Positions 35,819 to 45,431 of a stretch of 64,000 nucleotides of DNA are shown piece by piece. The first letter of the stretch is position 1. Every line of letters starts with the position of its first letter. The notes beneath the pieces are model-generated. The model was not told the origin of the DNA and made no database searches. It worked only from the letters and a program-made list of their open reading frames with translations. Made by a program: the position numbers and the translations under genes. The DNA is from Nomia melanderi. Lineage: Eukaryota; Arthropoda; Insecta; Hymenoptera; Halictidae. The stretch covers positions 3,408,001-3,472,000 of the forward strand of contig NC_135010.1 of assembly GCF_051020985.1 (NCBI RefSeq). Direction: 5' to 3'.

Positions 35819-36000
35819 TTAATATTAGAACTACCGCACCCGTCAAAATGACTGATTTCAGTTTTCTTATTTTACAATTGTTGATATCTTAAAAACGTTA
35901 AATACTTCAAATGATTTGAAAAATAAATAGTTTTACTTCAATGCTACAAGCAAAAAACCGAAAAAATATCTATTGTTACAAATTTTCTCACTTTTTAATT
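35819..36000 (+). mobile_element. TTAA-ended short element, family A (right end decayed)
   Basis: Starts TTAATATTAGAACTACCGC and follows family A order: GTCAAAATGACTGATTTCAG, GCGTTAAATA-like, GATTTGAAAAATAAATAG, ATATCTATTGTTACAA. It matches the reverse complement of the copy at 60898. The distal terminus is not recognisable. Confidence 0.55.
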
Positions 36001-36660
36001 TTTCGTTTATAAAACGAAAGTTTTTAAGTTTTCGGACTTATTTTTTTACCGATATTGAAGCCGAATGTCTATTTATAAGAAATTTATGAAAAAATTGTTC
36101 GTTCTCGCATTTAATTATTATTTTTTCACTGTCAAATCTATATTGATCCGATTCACCCCGATCTACCCTATTGTTATTATTATTATTATTAGACACGTCA
36201 GTTATGCCCATTCATTTTTAATACTTTTACTTTTAACTTTCTTCTAGAATGTAACATAGTTCAATTTACGTAAACTATCATTGACTGAATTTTTCATCAT
36301 TTTCTTCTTGTTCAATGCCGACAAACAGAGAATTTTTAGTGACATTTCATATTATTCTAAGTATGCAATGAATTTTCCTCATCGAAAGAAAAATGCTGAA
36401 CAATTTCAATACTTTCGCTAACAAGGCGAAAGTATAGTTGCGCTGTTATTAAGAAAATCTACATTTCTAGAAAGAATCGACCAATTAAAAAATTTTTCCT
36501 CGAATAAGATTAAAGGAATTGAATTTTTTCTGTTGAAAAGAATATTTGAATGATTTCTTTCAGTCACTTGCAGACACGTGACTAAGTTCTATAAACATGA
36601 ATGTAATGTAAAAACGCTTGAAAATAAAAAAAAATGTATAATAAATAAGCATCGTTACTT
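36001..36660. other. AT-rich stretch, no gene seen
   Basis: A (TTA)n run at 36171-36191 and general AT-rich sequence. The 60-codon plus frame at 36065-36247 is hydrophobic, but AT composition explains that. Confidence 0.4.
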
Positions 36661-36700
36661 ACCGGAAGTCGAGCGCGTGCGGCATGAAAATAACTTTGAC

Positions 36701-36780
36701 TCAATCTAGAGGATCTATAAACTGCGCGTGATCGAAGTAGGCGTTATCATCCTCTCGGAAATGATTCCATATTAACCAAA
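36701..36780 (-). CDS. Candidate terminal coding exon, product unknown
   Basis: A compact GC-rich patch in AT-rich DNA. On the minus strand an acceptor with a strong pyrimidine tract (ACTTTTTTAAAACAAG, ending at 36781) is followed by 25 codons and a TGA at 36703-36701. The peptide includes WLIWNHFREDDNAYFDH and ends AQFIDPLD, and it looks protein-like (mixed aromatic and charged residues) rather than compositional. A near-perfect donor, CTTCCGGTAAGTAACG, follows 37 bases after the stop (GT at 36662-36661). So the patch is either a last coding exon with an intron in its 3' UTR, or a 5' exon in another frame (an ATG there gives eight codons, MPHALDFR, up to the donor). I do not recognise the family. 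Confidence 0.35.
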
Positions 36781-36902
36781 CTTGTTTTAAAAAAGTATAA
36801 AAAGAATAACATTATACGTGGTAATAATATAGTATACAGCAAAATCTTTCCAACTATTTAGTAATTTAAAAAGAAAATGCAATTAAGAATTGAGACATTA
36901 AA

Positions 36903-37121
36903 TTTTACACAAACACCGCCGGGTGGGTGGGAATGACCTATTTCTTTTTCAATTATTCAGATGATCCAGATGCTATTCTGAGAAATTATTAAATAACTTG
37001 ATTTACCAATGCGCATTTTGTAATATAAGTCAATCGGAATCTCGGTAAATGTAGTCTTGTAATTTGTATTAGAAAACACGAACCGGTTAGTTCGACTGTT
37101 CGGAAATTGTAGTGTTATTAA
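36903..37121 (-). mobile_element. TTAA-ended short element, family B
   Basis: Left end carries ACACCGCCGGGTGGGTGGG; right end GTTCGACTGTTCGG followed by TTGTAGTGTTATTAA. The internal AATATAAGTCAATCGGAATC matches the copy at 29243. The left TTAA has mutated. Confidence 0.55.
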
Positions 37122-38366
37122 AAGAGATCGAATGGAAAATTAATTCGATGAAGAGGTCACTAGATTATAGAAAAGAAACCGGTTAATTTTAATTATAAAG
37201 AAAAGTTATTGTCACGATGCGAATATAATGTAGCAAATTAAGGAAAAAGTCCCACAATATAGAAGAAACTCCAGAAATTTACAAAAAATAGGTTGTAATG
37301 TTTCAATGGAAATTGTAATTTCAGGTAACGTGAAATTTTCATTCCAAGTATAAATTCAAAAAAAGTCTATTGAACATTATAAATTGCGTTTCGTGGAACG
37401 ATATTATATTAAACGAATATGCTTTTACGTATCGATTAAAAATTTATAAGACTTTAATGATTAATAATCTTTAGAGTCAAAATATTCATTATAAATATAT
37501 AATAAATATTAAAAGTATATAATAAATTAATTTGACTAATTGAAAAATAAATTGAATAACAAATAAATAGTAACTACAAAAACAATTAAACATTTTCCAA
37601 TAAAGGATCCTTCAACAACAACTGCAAATAGATTAAAAATCAAACAAAAAAATATTTACAACATCGTTCTCAAACGAAACACATTGATCCTCGTCCAGCC
37701 TCAAATGTAGCGAATTCGTAAGAAATCTGTTTTCGAGAAAACGATACAGGCAACGTGACCATTATGTCAAGTAAACGCAGAATCCGGGCGTCGGCCTCGG
37801 CGAGGAGTCAGTGCCACACTTAAAGTGAAATAAAAGTAAGAAAACGAACACGTACGCGGCAGAGGAGATCCGGATACGCGAAACACGCGACGAGGAGCCG
37901 GAGATCATTGCGGGGTACCTGATTGGCCAGCCCCGGTGAGCAAGTACGCGGGAGGGTACGTTTCGTCGTCGAGTATTACAGCCTGATTATTTCGGACGAA
38001 AACTTGCTAACTTTCACCTCGCGAATGTCGATGCGTTCCGCTTCGATTAAGCTTCCACGAAAAATGGCGAGCTTCGTCGCTTCTAACGATAATCGGACGC
38101 GATCCGCGCCGTAAAAACCGGCCCGTTAAAATCGCGATTTAAAACAACGATCGGAGTTAATGAATTTTTCGCTCGCAGTTACGTTTATTTCGTTATTCGG
38201 ATTTTCGTTGCCCGTTTTCTCGTTAGGATCCTGTTCGGACGAGAATTCGGGACGGAGAGGATTCTAGGATTGTGACACTATTATGCGTAAGTATTTGAAC
38301 ATTTCAATTGGTAGATATAATTAAACCTAACTGTTTAAAATGTTTTAATATATAATTTAGTTGATA
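37122..38366. other. AT-rich DNA passing into a GC-rich block
   Basis: AT-rich to about 37700, then GC-rich to 38270. The GC-rich part has open frames on both strands but no recognisable motif. It may belong to the long 3' region of the zinc-finger gene or be separate. TTTATT at 38184-38189 would be an AATAAA signal on the minus strand. Confidence 0.3.
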
Positions 38367-38515
38367 TTAACCCTTTGCACTCTAGAGGCATCTCTCAGTC
38401 AATTAATTTAATACAGAAAAATCGTAAAGTTTGATGTTTACTATTGAACTTCGCACATCAATGCGTGAAGTATTGAAATAAAATAGTTTTGTTAGTATAG
38501 AGTATAAAGGGTTAG
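38367..38515 (+). mobile_element. TTAA-ended short element, family F
   Basis: TTAACCCTTTGCACTCTAGA at the left; the complement of CTAACCCTTTATACTCTATA at the right. A 149 bp element with no coding content. Its position inside the presumed 3' flank of the zinc-finger gene makes it an insertion in or just beyond the transcript. Confidence 0.6.
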
Positions 38516-39825
38516 TAGAAATGAATTTCATATTGATGAATATATTAATAAGATCACGTCGGTTGTCCAAATACTTACGAACGATAATACACGCTCGGTG
38601 CAAGGGAACGAAATTGCAAACTTCGTGTTACGGTAACAATCATTTAATCGAACATCAGCTTTTAAATAATCCACATTTTTCTGACTTTATACAAATTACA
38701 AATTCCGCAGCCACCATTGCAACACAGGAGACGAGATGGTCCGTCGACGAGACGTTCGCGGATCGAACGAGGAAGAACGATCGGAAAATAAGTTATGCGA
38801 TTACCAGCGCGTCGATCCTCGCGTCGAAGGACGGCCTTGAGTATTTGTTCGAAAATTAATGGGATTGCGAGCGAAGTTGATCGTCCTGCGTCGCTCGATT
38901 CGTCGGAAAGCTCGCGGCTCGTCCCTTTCGACGACGATTCGGGGGACAAACGGAAATAATCTAGGTACACGATCATCGTTCTATGTTCTCGTTTTCTTTG
39001 TTTCTCGTTTCACGTTCTTTATCACTCTTCTCGGCGAAGGTAACCCGTGTACGAGCGCGTCTCGTCTCCTCGAGGAGGATGGTCCTTAAAACGATCCTAA
39101 GAATGTCGTCGTACAATGTTACATACGGTGCGCCAAGATCAAGAAAAAGCTAATACGGAGACTAAAGAGTAGGGGATCGGGAACGGGGGTGGGAGGTAAG
39201 GGGAAGAAACTTAAATAAAAAGTGACAGACGATCGACTATCTTACAAAGATAAACCAATAGAGGGGAGGGAAGGGAGGAGGGATCGAATGAAAATAAATA
39301 ACAAAGAAATAGAAAGGACTGCGGACAATGAGACCGTGAAAAATATATAATATAAAAGCATTATAAATAAAAAGAAACAAGCGATAGAAAATCTACTGAA
39401 ACAACGTATTTGGAAGAGCTTAGGTACATCCGTAGCCCGGCCGTCTGCGAACAGCCGCGCCTCGCGTAGTTTTCGTCACTTCCGTCTACGTTTTAAGTTA
39501 TATGTTACACCTAACTATGTATAATGTATACATATAAATGTATATATACTCTCTCTCTCTCTCTTTTCTTTAACAATCATCCTCACCGATAATTTCGCCA
39601 GCTTTTACTCTTTCCTCCGTCGCGTCGCCTTAAAAAAAGAAAGGAAAACGTAAAACGTCCGCTTCTTTTCCTACGGTATATATACGCACGTACCCGCGTA
39701 CGTGTGCTCTGTTATCAACCGATACGTATATATGTACACACCGTGTGACCAGTGGGTTTCACTCACTTCGAGTCGTCGTTATAACACAGCACGAGAGATC
39801 ATTCTCACATCACCCGATTATTGAA
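38516..39825. other. GC-moderate 3' flank of the zinc-finger gene
   Basis: Overlapping frames on both strands (for example 38521-38859 plus, 38662-38976 minus) without motifs, an A-rich purine stretch at 39150-39420, and a (CT)n run at 39548-39564. This may be extended 3' UTR; no separate gene is supported. Confidence 0.3.
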
Positions 39826-40277
39826 ATCATTATCTTTATATTTTACTTTATTTTTATATCATTTCGTTTCATCCGTCTTCTCTATTCATCCTTCCCGTTT
39901 CTCGCTTGGTACGCGATCCATGGCCCCGCTGGAAGAACCGCGCGGTCGAGCTCCCCGCACGACGGCTTCATACCTATTTACAAAAGCCTCGATCCATCCT
40001 CGATATTGCACCTGAGGGACCCGCCGCGGCCCAATGTTTCCCGGTAGGCATCGTGCGTCGTTCCCTGGACGGTATATGTCTCAAGATTCGCGTTGGATTC
40101 ACGGCACTCTCGTCGCCTCTGAACCCCTTTTCGAGAAACGCCGATCACCGACCTTTCGTTCCGACATGGGGGTTCAGAGTCTTGACCGACATCGCTTTGC
40201 CATAGGTACTTACGGTATATAATATAGGTACATCCGAAATATTCTCCCGAAAGCGGAGATCAGAACCGTCAGCAACT
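39826..40277 (-). other. Probable 3' UTR of the zinc-finger gene
   Basis: Sequence directly after the TAA stop on the minus strand. The first AATAAA downstream in the gene's direction is read from TTTATT at 39847-39852, placing a possible cleavage site near 39826. A further AATAAA at 38184-38189 would allow a longer transcript. The end is a prediction from one motif. Confidence 0.35.
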
Positions 40278-42739
40278 TTAGTCCCTGCCGATCCTCTTGT
40301 GGATCTGTTGGTGTTTGATCAGGTGCGCCTTTTGCCTGAACGCCTTGCCGCACACGTCGCACCTGAACGGTTTCTCGCCGGTGTGGGTCCTCAGGTGCAC
40401 CTTGATGTTGCTCTTATTCAGGAATCCCCGGTTGCAGATCGAACATCTGTGTACTGGCTTTTCTTTGCCACCGATCAGGCCAGATTCTGTGCCGTAGGGT
40501 AGCGCCGTAGCACCAGTTCCCGGACTCTTCTTTGAAGGATTCTGAGAGCCTGGCGCGGGCCGCGACCTCTTCCTGGGGTGCGAGGGAGCCGCGAACGACG
40601 AGTGCAACAGGTGATCCGGGCTGCACGAGGTGGACACCCTGCCCGGCGGACTGACAGGCGGATAGGGACTTGTGGATGAAGGTGTCTCGCCGCACGACGC
40701 GTTTTGGAGGCCCGCGTTGGCTGACTGCAACCTGGCGTTCAGCAGCGGCGCGTACCCGTGTGTCAGCAGACTCTGCAAGGTAGATCCATGTTGCTGTGCC
40801 TGAGTGGACGGCGTGGCTGTCGCGTATATCTGCGAGTACGGGCTAGGCGATGTAGTTTCCTGCGCCTTCGGTGAACACGCGGTGTCGATCCATTCGGCGA
40901 TGTCTATCCAGTCGCGCGACGCGTCCGGGTCGTGTTCCGAGCCAGCTCCGTTTCCGCCACCGGGGACCGTCGTGTCCGCTATCGCCGAGCCGATGATCTC
41001 CGCGATGTCCTCGATATCGTACTCGACCTGCTGCGTGGACTGCGGTAGCTGTTGCTGGTGATGATGGTGTTGTTGTTGCTGCTGTTGTTGCTGCTGTTGG
41101 TGTTGGTGATGCTGTTGCTGTTGCTTCTGGCTACCCTGCGGACAGGGTGTGCTCGAGGATACGACGGGCGATTCGTAGTACTCCTGATTGGAGGATGACG
41201 TGGGAGAGGAGGAGGGTAACGATGGTCGCTGCGCCGACGATGCTATCGTGTGATAATGGTGACCGGGTATGCCGTTGATACTGAGATGTCCTGTGTAGCC
41301 AGTAAACGGTGGCAAAGGCTTCAGCTCCGCCAACGACTGAGCCGAGGCTACGCCGACCGACGAGCCGAGTAGAAGTGTGTCCCACGCATCCTGCAGACCA
41401 GCTGCCGTTTGCTTGACATCGGGTGGCTCGAGGAAATCCGGACCGGTCGTTCCCCATGGCGACAAGAGCAAGCTGTCCACGCCGACGACCTCCGCCGGCG
41501 ATCCACCGACGACTATTCCAGTCCCCTGACTACTATGCGGTGGCTCGACCCCGGAGGACGTCAAGTGCGGAGGTGCCGCCGGTGGGCCTGACTGGGTCTC
41601 GTACTTCATGTCGATCACGATGTCCGAGGTTGGCGAGACGACGCCCTGACAAGGCGGCACCACGACGTCCTTGACCAACGAGCCCGGCTGGGTCTTTCCG
41701 CCGCAGGCCGACTGCTTCGGCAAACACCTGCTCGGGGTCCCGCTGATGATATCGTACGGCGACGTCGCGGCTAGCTCCTCCTCTTCGGTATCCAGAACGT
41801 CTTGGGACGATTGGCTAAGCGGATATTCGACCTTGATGTTGCGCACCACCGTTCGCTCCTCCGGTTGTTCCTGGCTCGGCTGCTGCGTTTCGTCTGTGGA
41901 CGGATACTCGAGCTTGATGCAGGACCTCGACAGGATGTCCTCGTCACTGTCGTTTCGGCACTGCCCGGACGAGATCCGCGACGTGGATAACAGGGAGCTA
42001 AGCAGGGAGGCGTTGAACGCGGACGCGGAGGACGAAGACAGCGACGACGACGCGTTTGCCGGTCTTCGCTCCTCTGATCGTATTTTCGGGTACTCCTCCG
42101 TTTTGATCCGTACGTTTAGGGACGACAGGATTCCGTTCAACGAGTCAGCGGACGCTACCGCGCCGCCGTGGTTGATATTCCTCGCGTACGTGGAGCTGAG
42201 AGACGTCGCGGACGGCAACGCGTTGTTGCCGTGAACCGCGTTCGATGGGACGGTTCTGATGTTGTTGCTTGTTGCCGAAGACGTGGTCGTCAGGAGCGCG
42301 GATAGGATCAGATTGCTCGCCGAGGAAGGTTCCGGTGACGACGAGGCGATGCCGTACGCGCCGGACGACGAGCCTACGGCATCAGTTCCTCGCGCTATCG
42401 TGTTCACGTGACCGAGGCTCGACGACGAGCACGAAGAGGACGCGGTCGACGCGATACCGTAGCTCGTGCAGATGTTCCTCGAGCCGTTCGACTGATTCTG
42501 TTGGTGCTGTGGTTGCTGCCGTTGAATCGGCTGATGCTGGTGCTGTTGCTGGGACGAAGGGCTATTCGCGTTGCGATTCGCCGGACCGCAGAACTGAAAA
42601 CCACCGTTCCCGTTGTTGTCCGGTGCCCCCTCGTCGATCCTTGGGGGCCCAGGGGTCGAGGGGAAGAGGGGACCAGGGTTCCACCAGGGATCCACTCTAC
42701 TGCCGGGGGTGCTGCAACCGCCAACGGCGCCGCGAGGAC
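40278..42739 (-). CDS. C2H2 zinc-finger transcription factor, large 3' coding exon (5' end spliced)
   Basis: Encodes a nuclear DNA-binding protein. With residue 1 at the valine codon at 42695, the exon gives 805 residues to the TAA at 40280-40278, plus 14 more codons back to the acceptor (CCTTTTTGTTACAG, ending 42740). Two C2H2 fingers close the protein: C751-C754-H767-H771 and C779-C782-H795-H799, joined by a canonical TGEKPF linker, with the tail HKRIGRD. A basic PRKRSRP stretch at 707-713 is a likely nuclear signal. Upstream are serine-rich and asparagine-rich low-complexity regions, a Q/H tract at 523-549, three IKxE-YP motifs at 197-292, and two acidic segments at 560-574 and 595-606. 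The frame stays open upstream to a stop at 42857-42855 but contains no ATG, so translation must start in an earlier exon; the acceptor is in the one-base phase. Only two fingers suggests a short DNA site or a dimer. I do not recognise the ortholog with certainty. Confidence 0.93.
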
Positions 42740-42922
42740 CTGTAACAAAAAGGTTTCCGTTTTGGAGAGGAACGGTCGATCGATCGGAGAAAGTACTCTT
42801 TGAAATGATAGACGCTAAAAACTTGTGTCGCGGAGGATCGTTTGCTATGAAAGTTCAGTGAAGTTTACAAAGGTATAGAATATCAATATTGAACCTAGTC
42901 TTCAAGGCGGCTCCATTTTCAC

Positions 42923-43049
42923 CTACGCTATGCGAACACAAAGTCACGAAGTTCCTCGTGAATGTGACCAACGACGCTTCTACGGTGCTTAGGTAGACAG
43001 GCCGATGGTCAACCGCGGCGATATCAAATCGTGCGTACGAGCGACGCAT
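42923..43049 (-). CDS. Candidate first coding exon of the zinc-finger gene (nearest option)
   Basis: On the minus strand an ATG at 43049-43047 opens 42 codons beginning MRRSYARFDIAAVDH and ending FVTLCSHSV. A donor, AGCGTAGGTGAAAA, follows (GT at 42922-42921). The donor leaves one base of a codon, exactly the phase of the acceptor at 42740, so splicing out 183 bases joins it in frame to the large exon. The frame extends further up to another ATG at 43157. A TATTTATA word (43126-43133, minus reading) lies about 80 bases before the nearer ATG. No conserved motif supports the peptide itself; the case rests on phase, short intron length and the start codon. Confidence 0.35.
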
Positions 43050-43076
43050 ATCGCAAACGATACTTTTGTGAATAAC

Positions 43077-43133
43077 GCGCGCGTGCGCGCACGCACGCAC
43101 ACGCGACACATACAATGCGCGCGCGTATAAATA
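43077..43133. promoter_or_regulatory. Alternating GC/AC tract with TATA-like element
   Basis: Alternating purine-pyrimidine sequence (GCGCGCGTGCGCGCACGCAC and similar, 43077-43125), prone to form Z-DNA, adjoins TATAAATA on the plus strand (TATTTATA on minus) at 43126-43133. It is a plausible core promoter for the zinc-finger gene, or a divergent one. Inference from motif only. Confidence 0.3.
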
Positions 43134-44743
43134 CACATGTATATCGGCGTGTATCATGAAGTTAAGTAGGCAGATACCACTTCTCTCGAGAAGAAAGGGA
43201 CTTGCTCCCGCTAACTAGGTTAGTGGCACGCTAGCCAGCCACGGTCGGGTACACTCGACCAACCAAATTGCCACGTTTAAAAATACATTTTCGTGTTGCA
43301 AATAGCGAGCTGTCGTCGTGCCCGGCTGTACGGCACGGTCAAGAGAAAAACGTCTATAAAAAAGCAGAGAGAAACAAAGAAGGAAAAAGGAACAGCGTTC
43401 ATTCAAGAAGATACGGTGTCCGGGGAATGCGCGCTAAGGCGATCTCCTTTACAGAAACTTTCGTCGGAATTCAATCGTACGCGTAGTCCTCGCGTCGTGA
43501 ACCATAACCAGCTAACGGAAAAAGAGGATCCACGAAACTCGAACGATCGCAACTGCTAAAGACCCCGGTGGTATACATTCGTCGAAAATGGCCAAAAAAG
43601 GGTGCACATTGCGAATGCAAACCAGCCGAATGTCTCTCGAAAGAGACCGGACAAAAGAGGAGACGCTTCACGTGGTCCCGATCGAAAAAGTACCGATCCT
43701 CCGCATCCGGCCGTGGGAGACGTGAATCGCGGTTTTCTCTCTCCCGACGTGTGCACGGATCGGCACATCCGCGTGGCCGTAGGAGCGCACCATGGGAATC
43801 ATGCAAATGGTAAGCACATACGTATAGTCCGGCTGTCCACCGCGAGGTTCCCCTTTTTCCCTCCTCTCGCCATCCTTTCCGTGCCCCACAGGGTTCACTC
43901 GAACACGCCACGTCCGTCCTTGTCGTCGGTTAGAGTCCGTCCTTGTCGATTGCCAGTGGATGGTAGACGCGTTGGAGGTCCCCACCATCGGCCGCTACGG
44001 GCCTCAGGGACCGAGAGAGGGCAGGGGGGTCTCGTCGAGCCGTGACGTGTTCGCTGGGTACCGTTATCCAGTGGCGTGGACTCGGCCCGAAGGAAGCCTC
44101 GGCCGCTGCTGGGACCGAGAGAGCCTCACGGGTAAACTAGCCCGCGCCGCGGTCCCACTTTTTCGGGCCTACGACAATGTCTCGATGAGCCACTTATCAA
44201 TGGGATCACCAGGTATCCGCGGGACGCGACCAATTCGGCCGTATCGATTTGCACGAGGCCATCCAGGTTTACGACGTGCCCACCTCTGTCCGTCGCGGAT
44301 GTATCTCTTCTCCTCCGCCTTTTTTTCGAGCTTTCGTTAAATTGCCACCTGGGACCAACCGGTAGCTGCGTGGCAAGAATCTCCAAAGATTATTTGAACG
44401 TCGCAATCTTGGGAAGGTCACTAATTTTGTTCTTAAATTTTCTGAACGATGACATTGAAGAGGTCACAGTTTTTGCCAGATTTTCAGAATGACGATAAGG
44501 TGTACTATCAACGGATATCTTCTTCTTCCTTAAAGATGAGATATGGAGGATTCAATATTCAAACGTCATCCGATAAAACGGAAGGAGGACGATTGATAAG
44601 AACCTCGATCGTGTTCCATGCACGTGGCGACACGTCGAAATTAAATGGACATCGGGTGCACGTGTACCGGGGACGGACAGCGCGATCGAGAAGGACCTGC
44701 ATCGTTGGTCCCCGCGTCTGCTCCGCCGCCGCTCGTGTCCGTG
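43134..44743. other. GC-rich 5' region of the zinc-finger gene
   Basis: Many long overlapping frames in all six phases, as expected from GC-rich sequence with few stops; none has a motif. A perfect octamer ATGCAAAT at 43803-43810 (the POU-factor site) overlaps a plus-strand donor-like word, ATGGTAAGC. No exon is called. Confidence 0.35.
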
Positions 44744-44932
44744 ACTATACGCCGAAACTATACCGCGATCGCGCTCGCGTGTATAGTGGGGGCCGAAGTA
44801 GGCCGAATCACCGTTACAGCCCGCTGCACGGTCGAAGCCTACGCAAATCGGCTAGATTTTGCTCACATGGCTTTCCTTTTCGTTGTGAAAAATGGCGCGT
44901 GCGAGTCGCGGTTTCCGCGCCGACCCACTTAT
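44744..44932 (+). repeat. Diverged local duplication, copy 1
   Basis: Shares with 45227-45431 the order ACTATAC, GCGTGTATAGTGGGG, CACCGTTAC, GCCTACGCAAA, GATTTTGCT, CATGGCTTTCCTTTTCGTTG, AAAAATGGCGCGTGCGA and GACCCAC. The 40 bases after the ATG differ at only a few positions and encode MAFLFV-KNGACESRFP in both copies (V or A at the variable residue). The surrounding parts have diverged more. It could be a duplicated regulatory module; AAAATGGC resembles the Pho/YY1 core. Confidence 0.65.
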
Positions 44933-45226
44933 CACCGGTCCGCCGCGCGCCCCATAGATCGCTTCCCTCTCGTGTCCTCCGCGATCCTCGTGAATCAATC
45001 TCATAAGCATACTGCTAGGTCCCTTTCGATCTGTCTCCTGCTAACCGAAGTGATCGAAGACCTCGTGGCTCATACCCTAGTCGCACGGGAACTCCAAACG
45101 CTAGAGTTCGTCAAGAATCGTATTCCATACGAGAGAAAAGAGAATTTTCAAGAGGGAGAATTCGGATTTCACGAACGAGAAGAGGAACGTGCGTGGTCAC
45201 GTGAGACGAGCGCACTTGTTCGCGCC

Positions 45227-45431
45227 ACTATACCCGGTTAAACTATATCTGAACGCGTGCGTGTATAGTGGGGAACGGGATGTAGGTCGAAGCACCGTTA
45301 CGCGTTGCGCTCGACGGCGAGGAGGCCTACGCAAAACCAGTCGGATTTTGCTAGGCGCGTAAGCCATGGCTTTCCTTTTCGTTGCGAAAAATGGCGCGTG
45401 CGAATCGCGGTTCCCCACGGTGACCCACATA
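45227..45431 (+). repeat. Diverged local duplication, copy 2
   Basis: Lies 483 bases to the right of copy 1 in the same orientation. Near its left edge CCACTATAC (45225-45233) and GTATAGTGG form a 9 bp inverted repeat separated by about 30 bases, a feature only partly kept in copy 1. The minus-strand frame across it has no recognised motif. Confidence 0.65.

Noticed and set aside
41671..42234. 187-codon plus-strand frame opposite the zinc-finger exon
   Set aside because: It is the antisense shadow of serine and acidic codons in the real gene and has no motif.
42695..42695. Start of the zinc-finger protein at this GTG codon
   Set aside because: GTG is not a normal initiation codon in animals, and a good splice acceptor lies 45 bases upstream in the same open frame.
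44645..45241. 198-codon plus-strand frame
   Set aside because: GC-rich region with several equally open frames on both strands and no domain. Only the short duplicated core inside it is notable, and that is reported separately.
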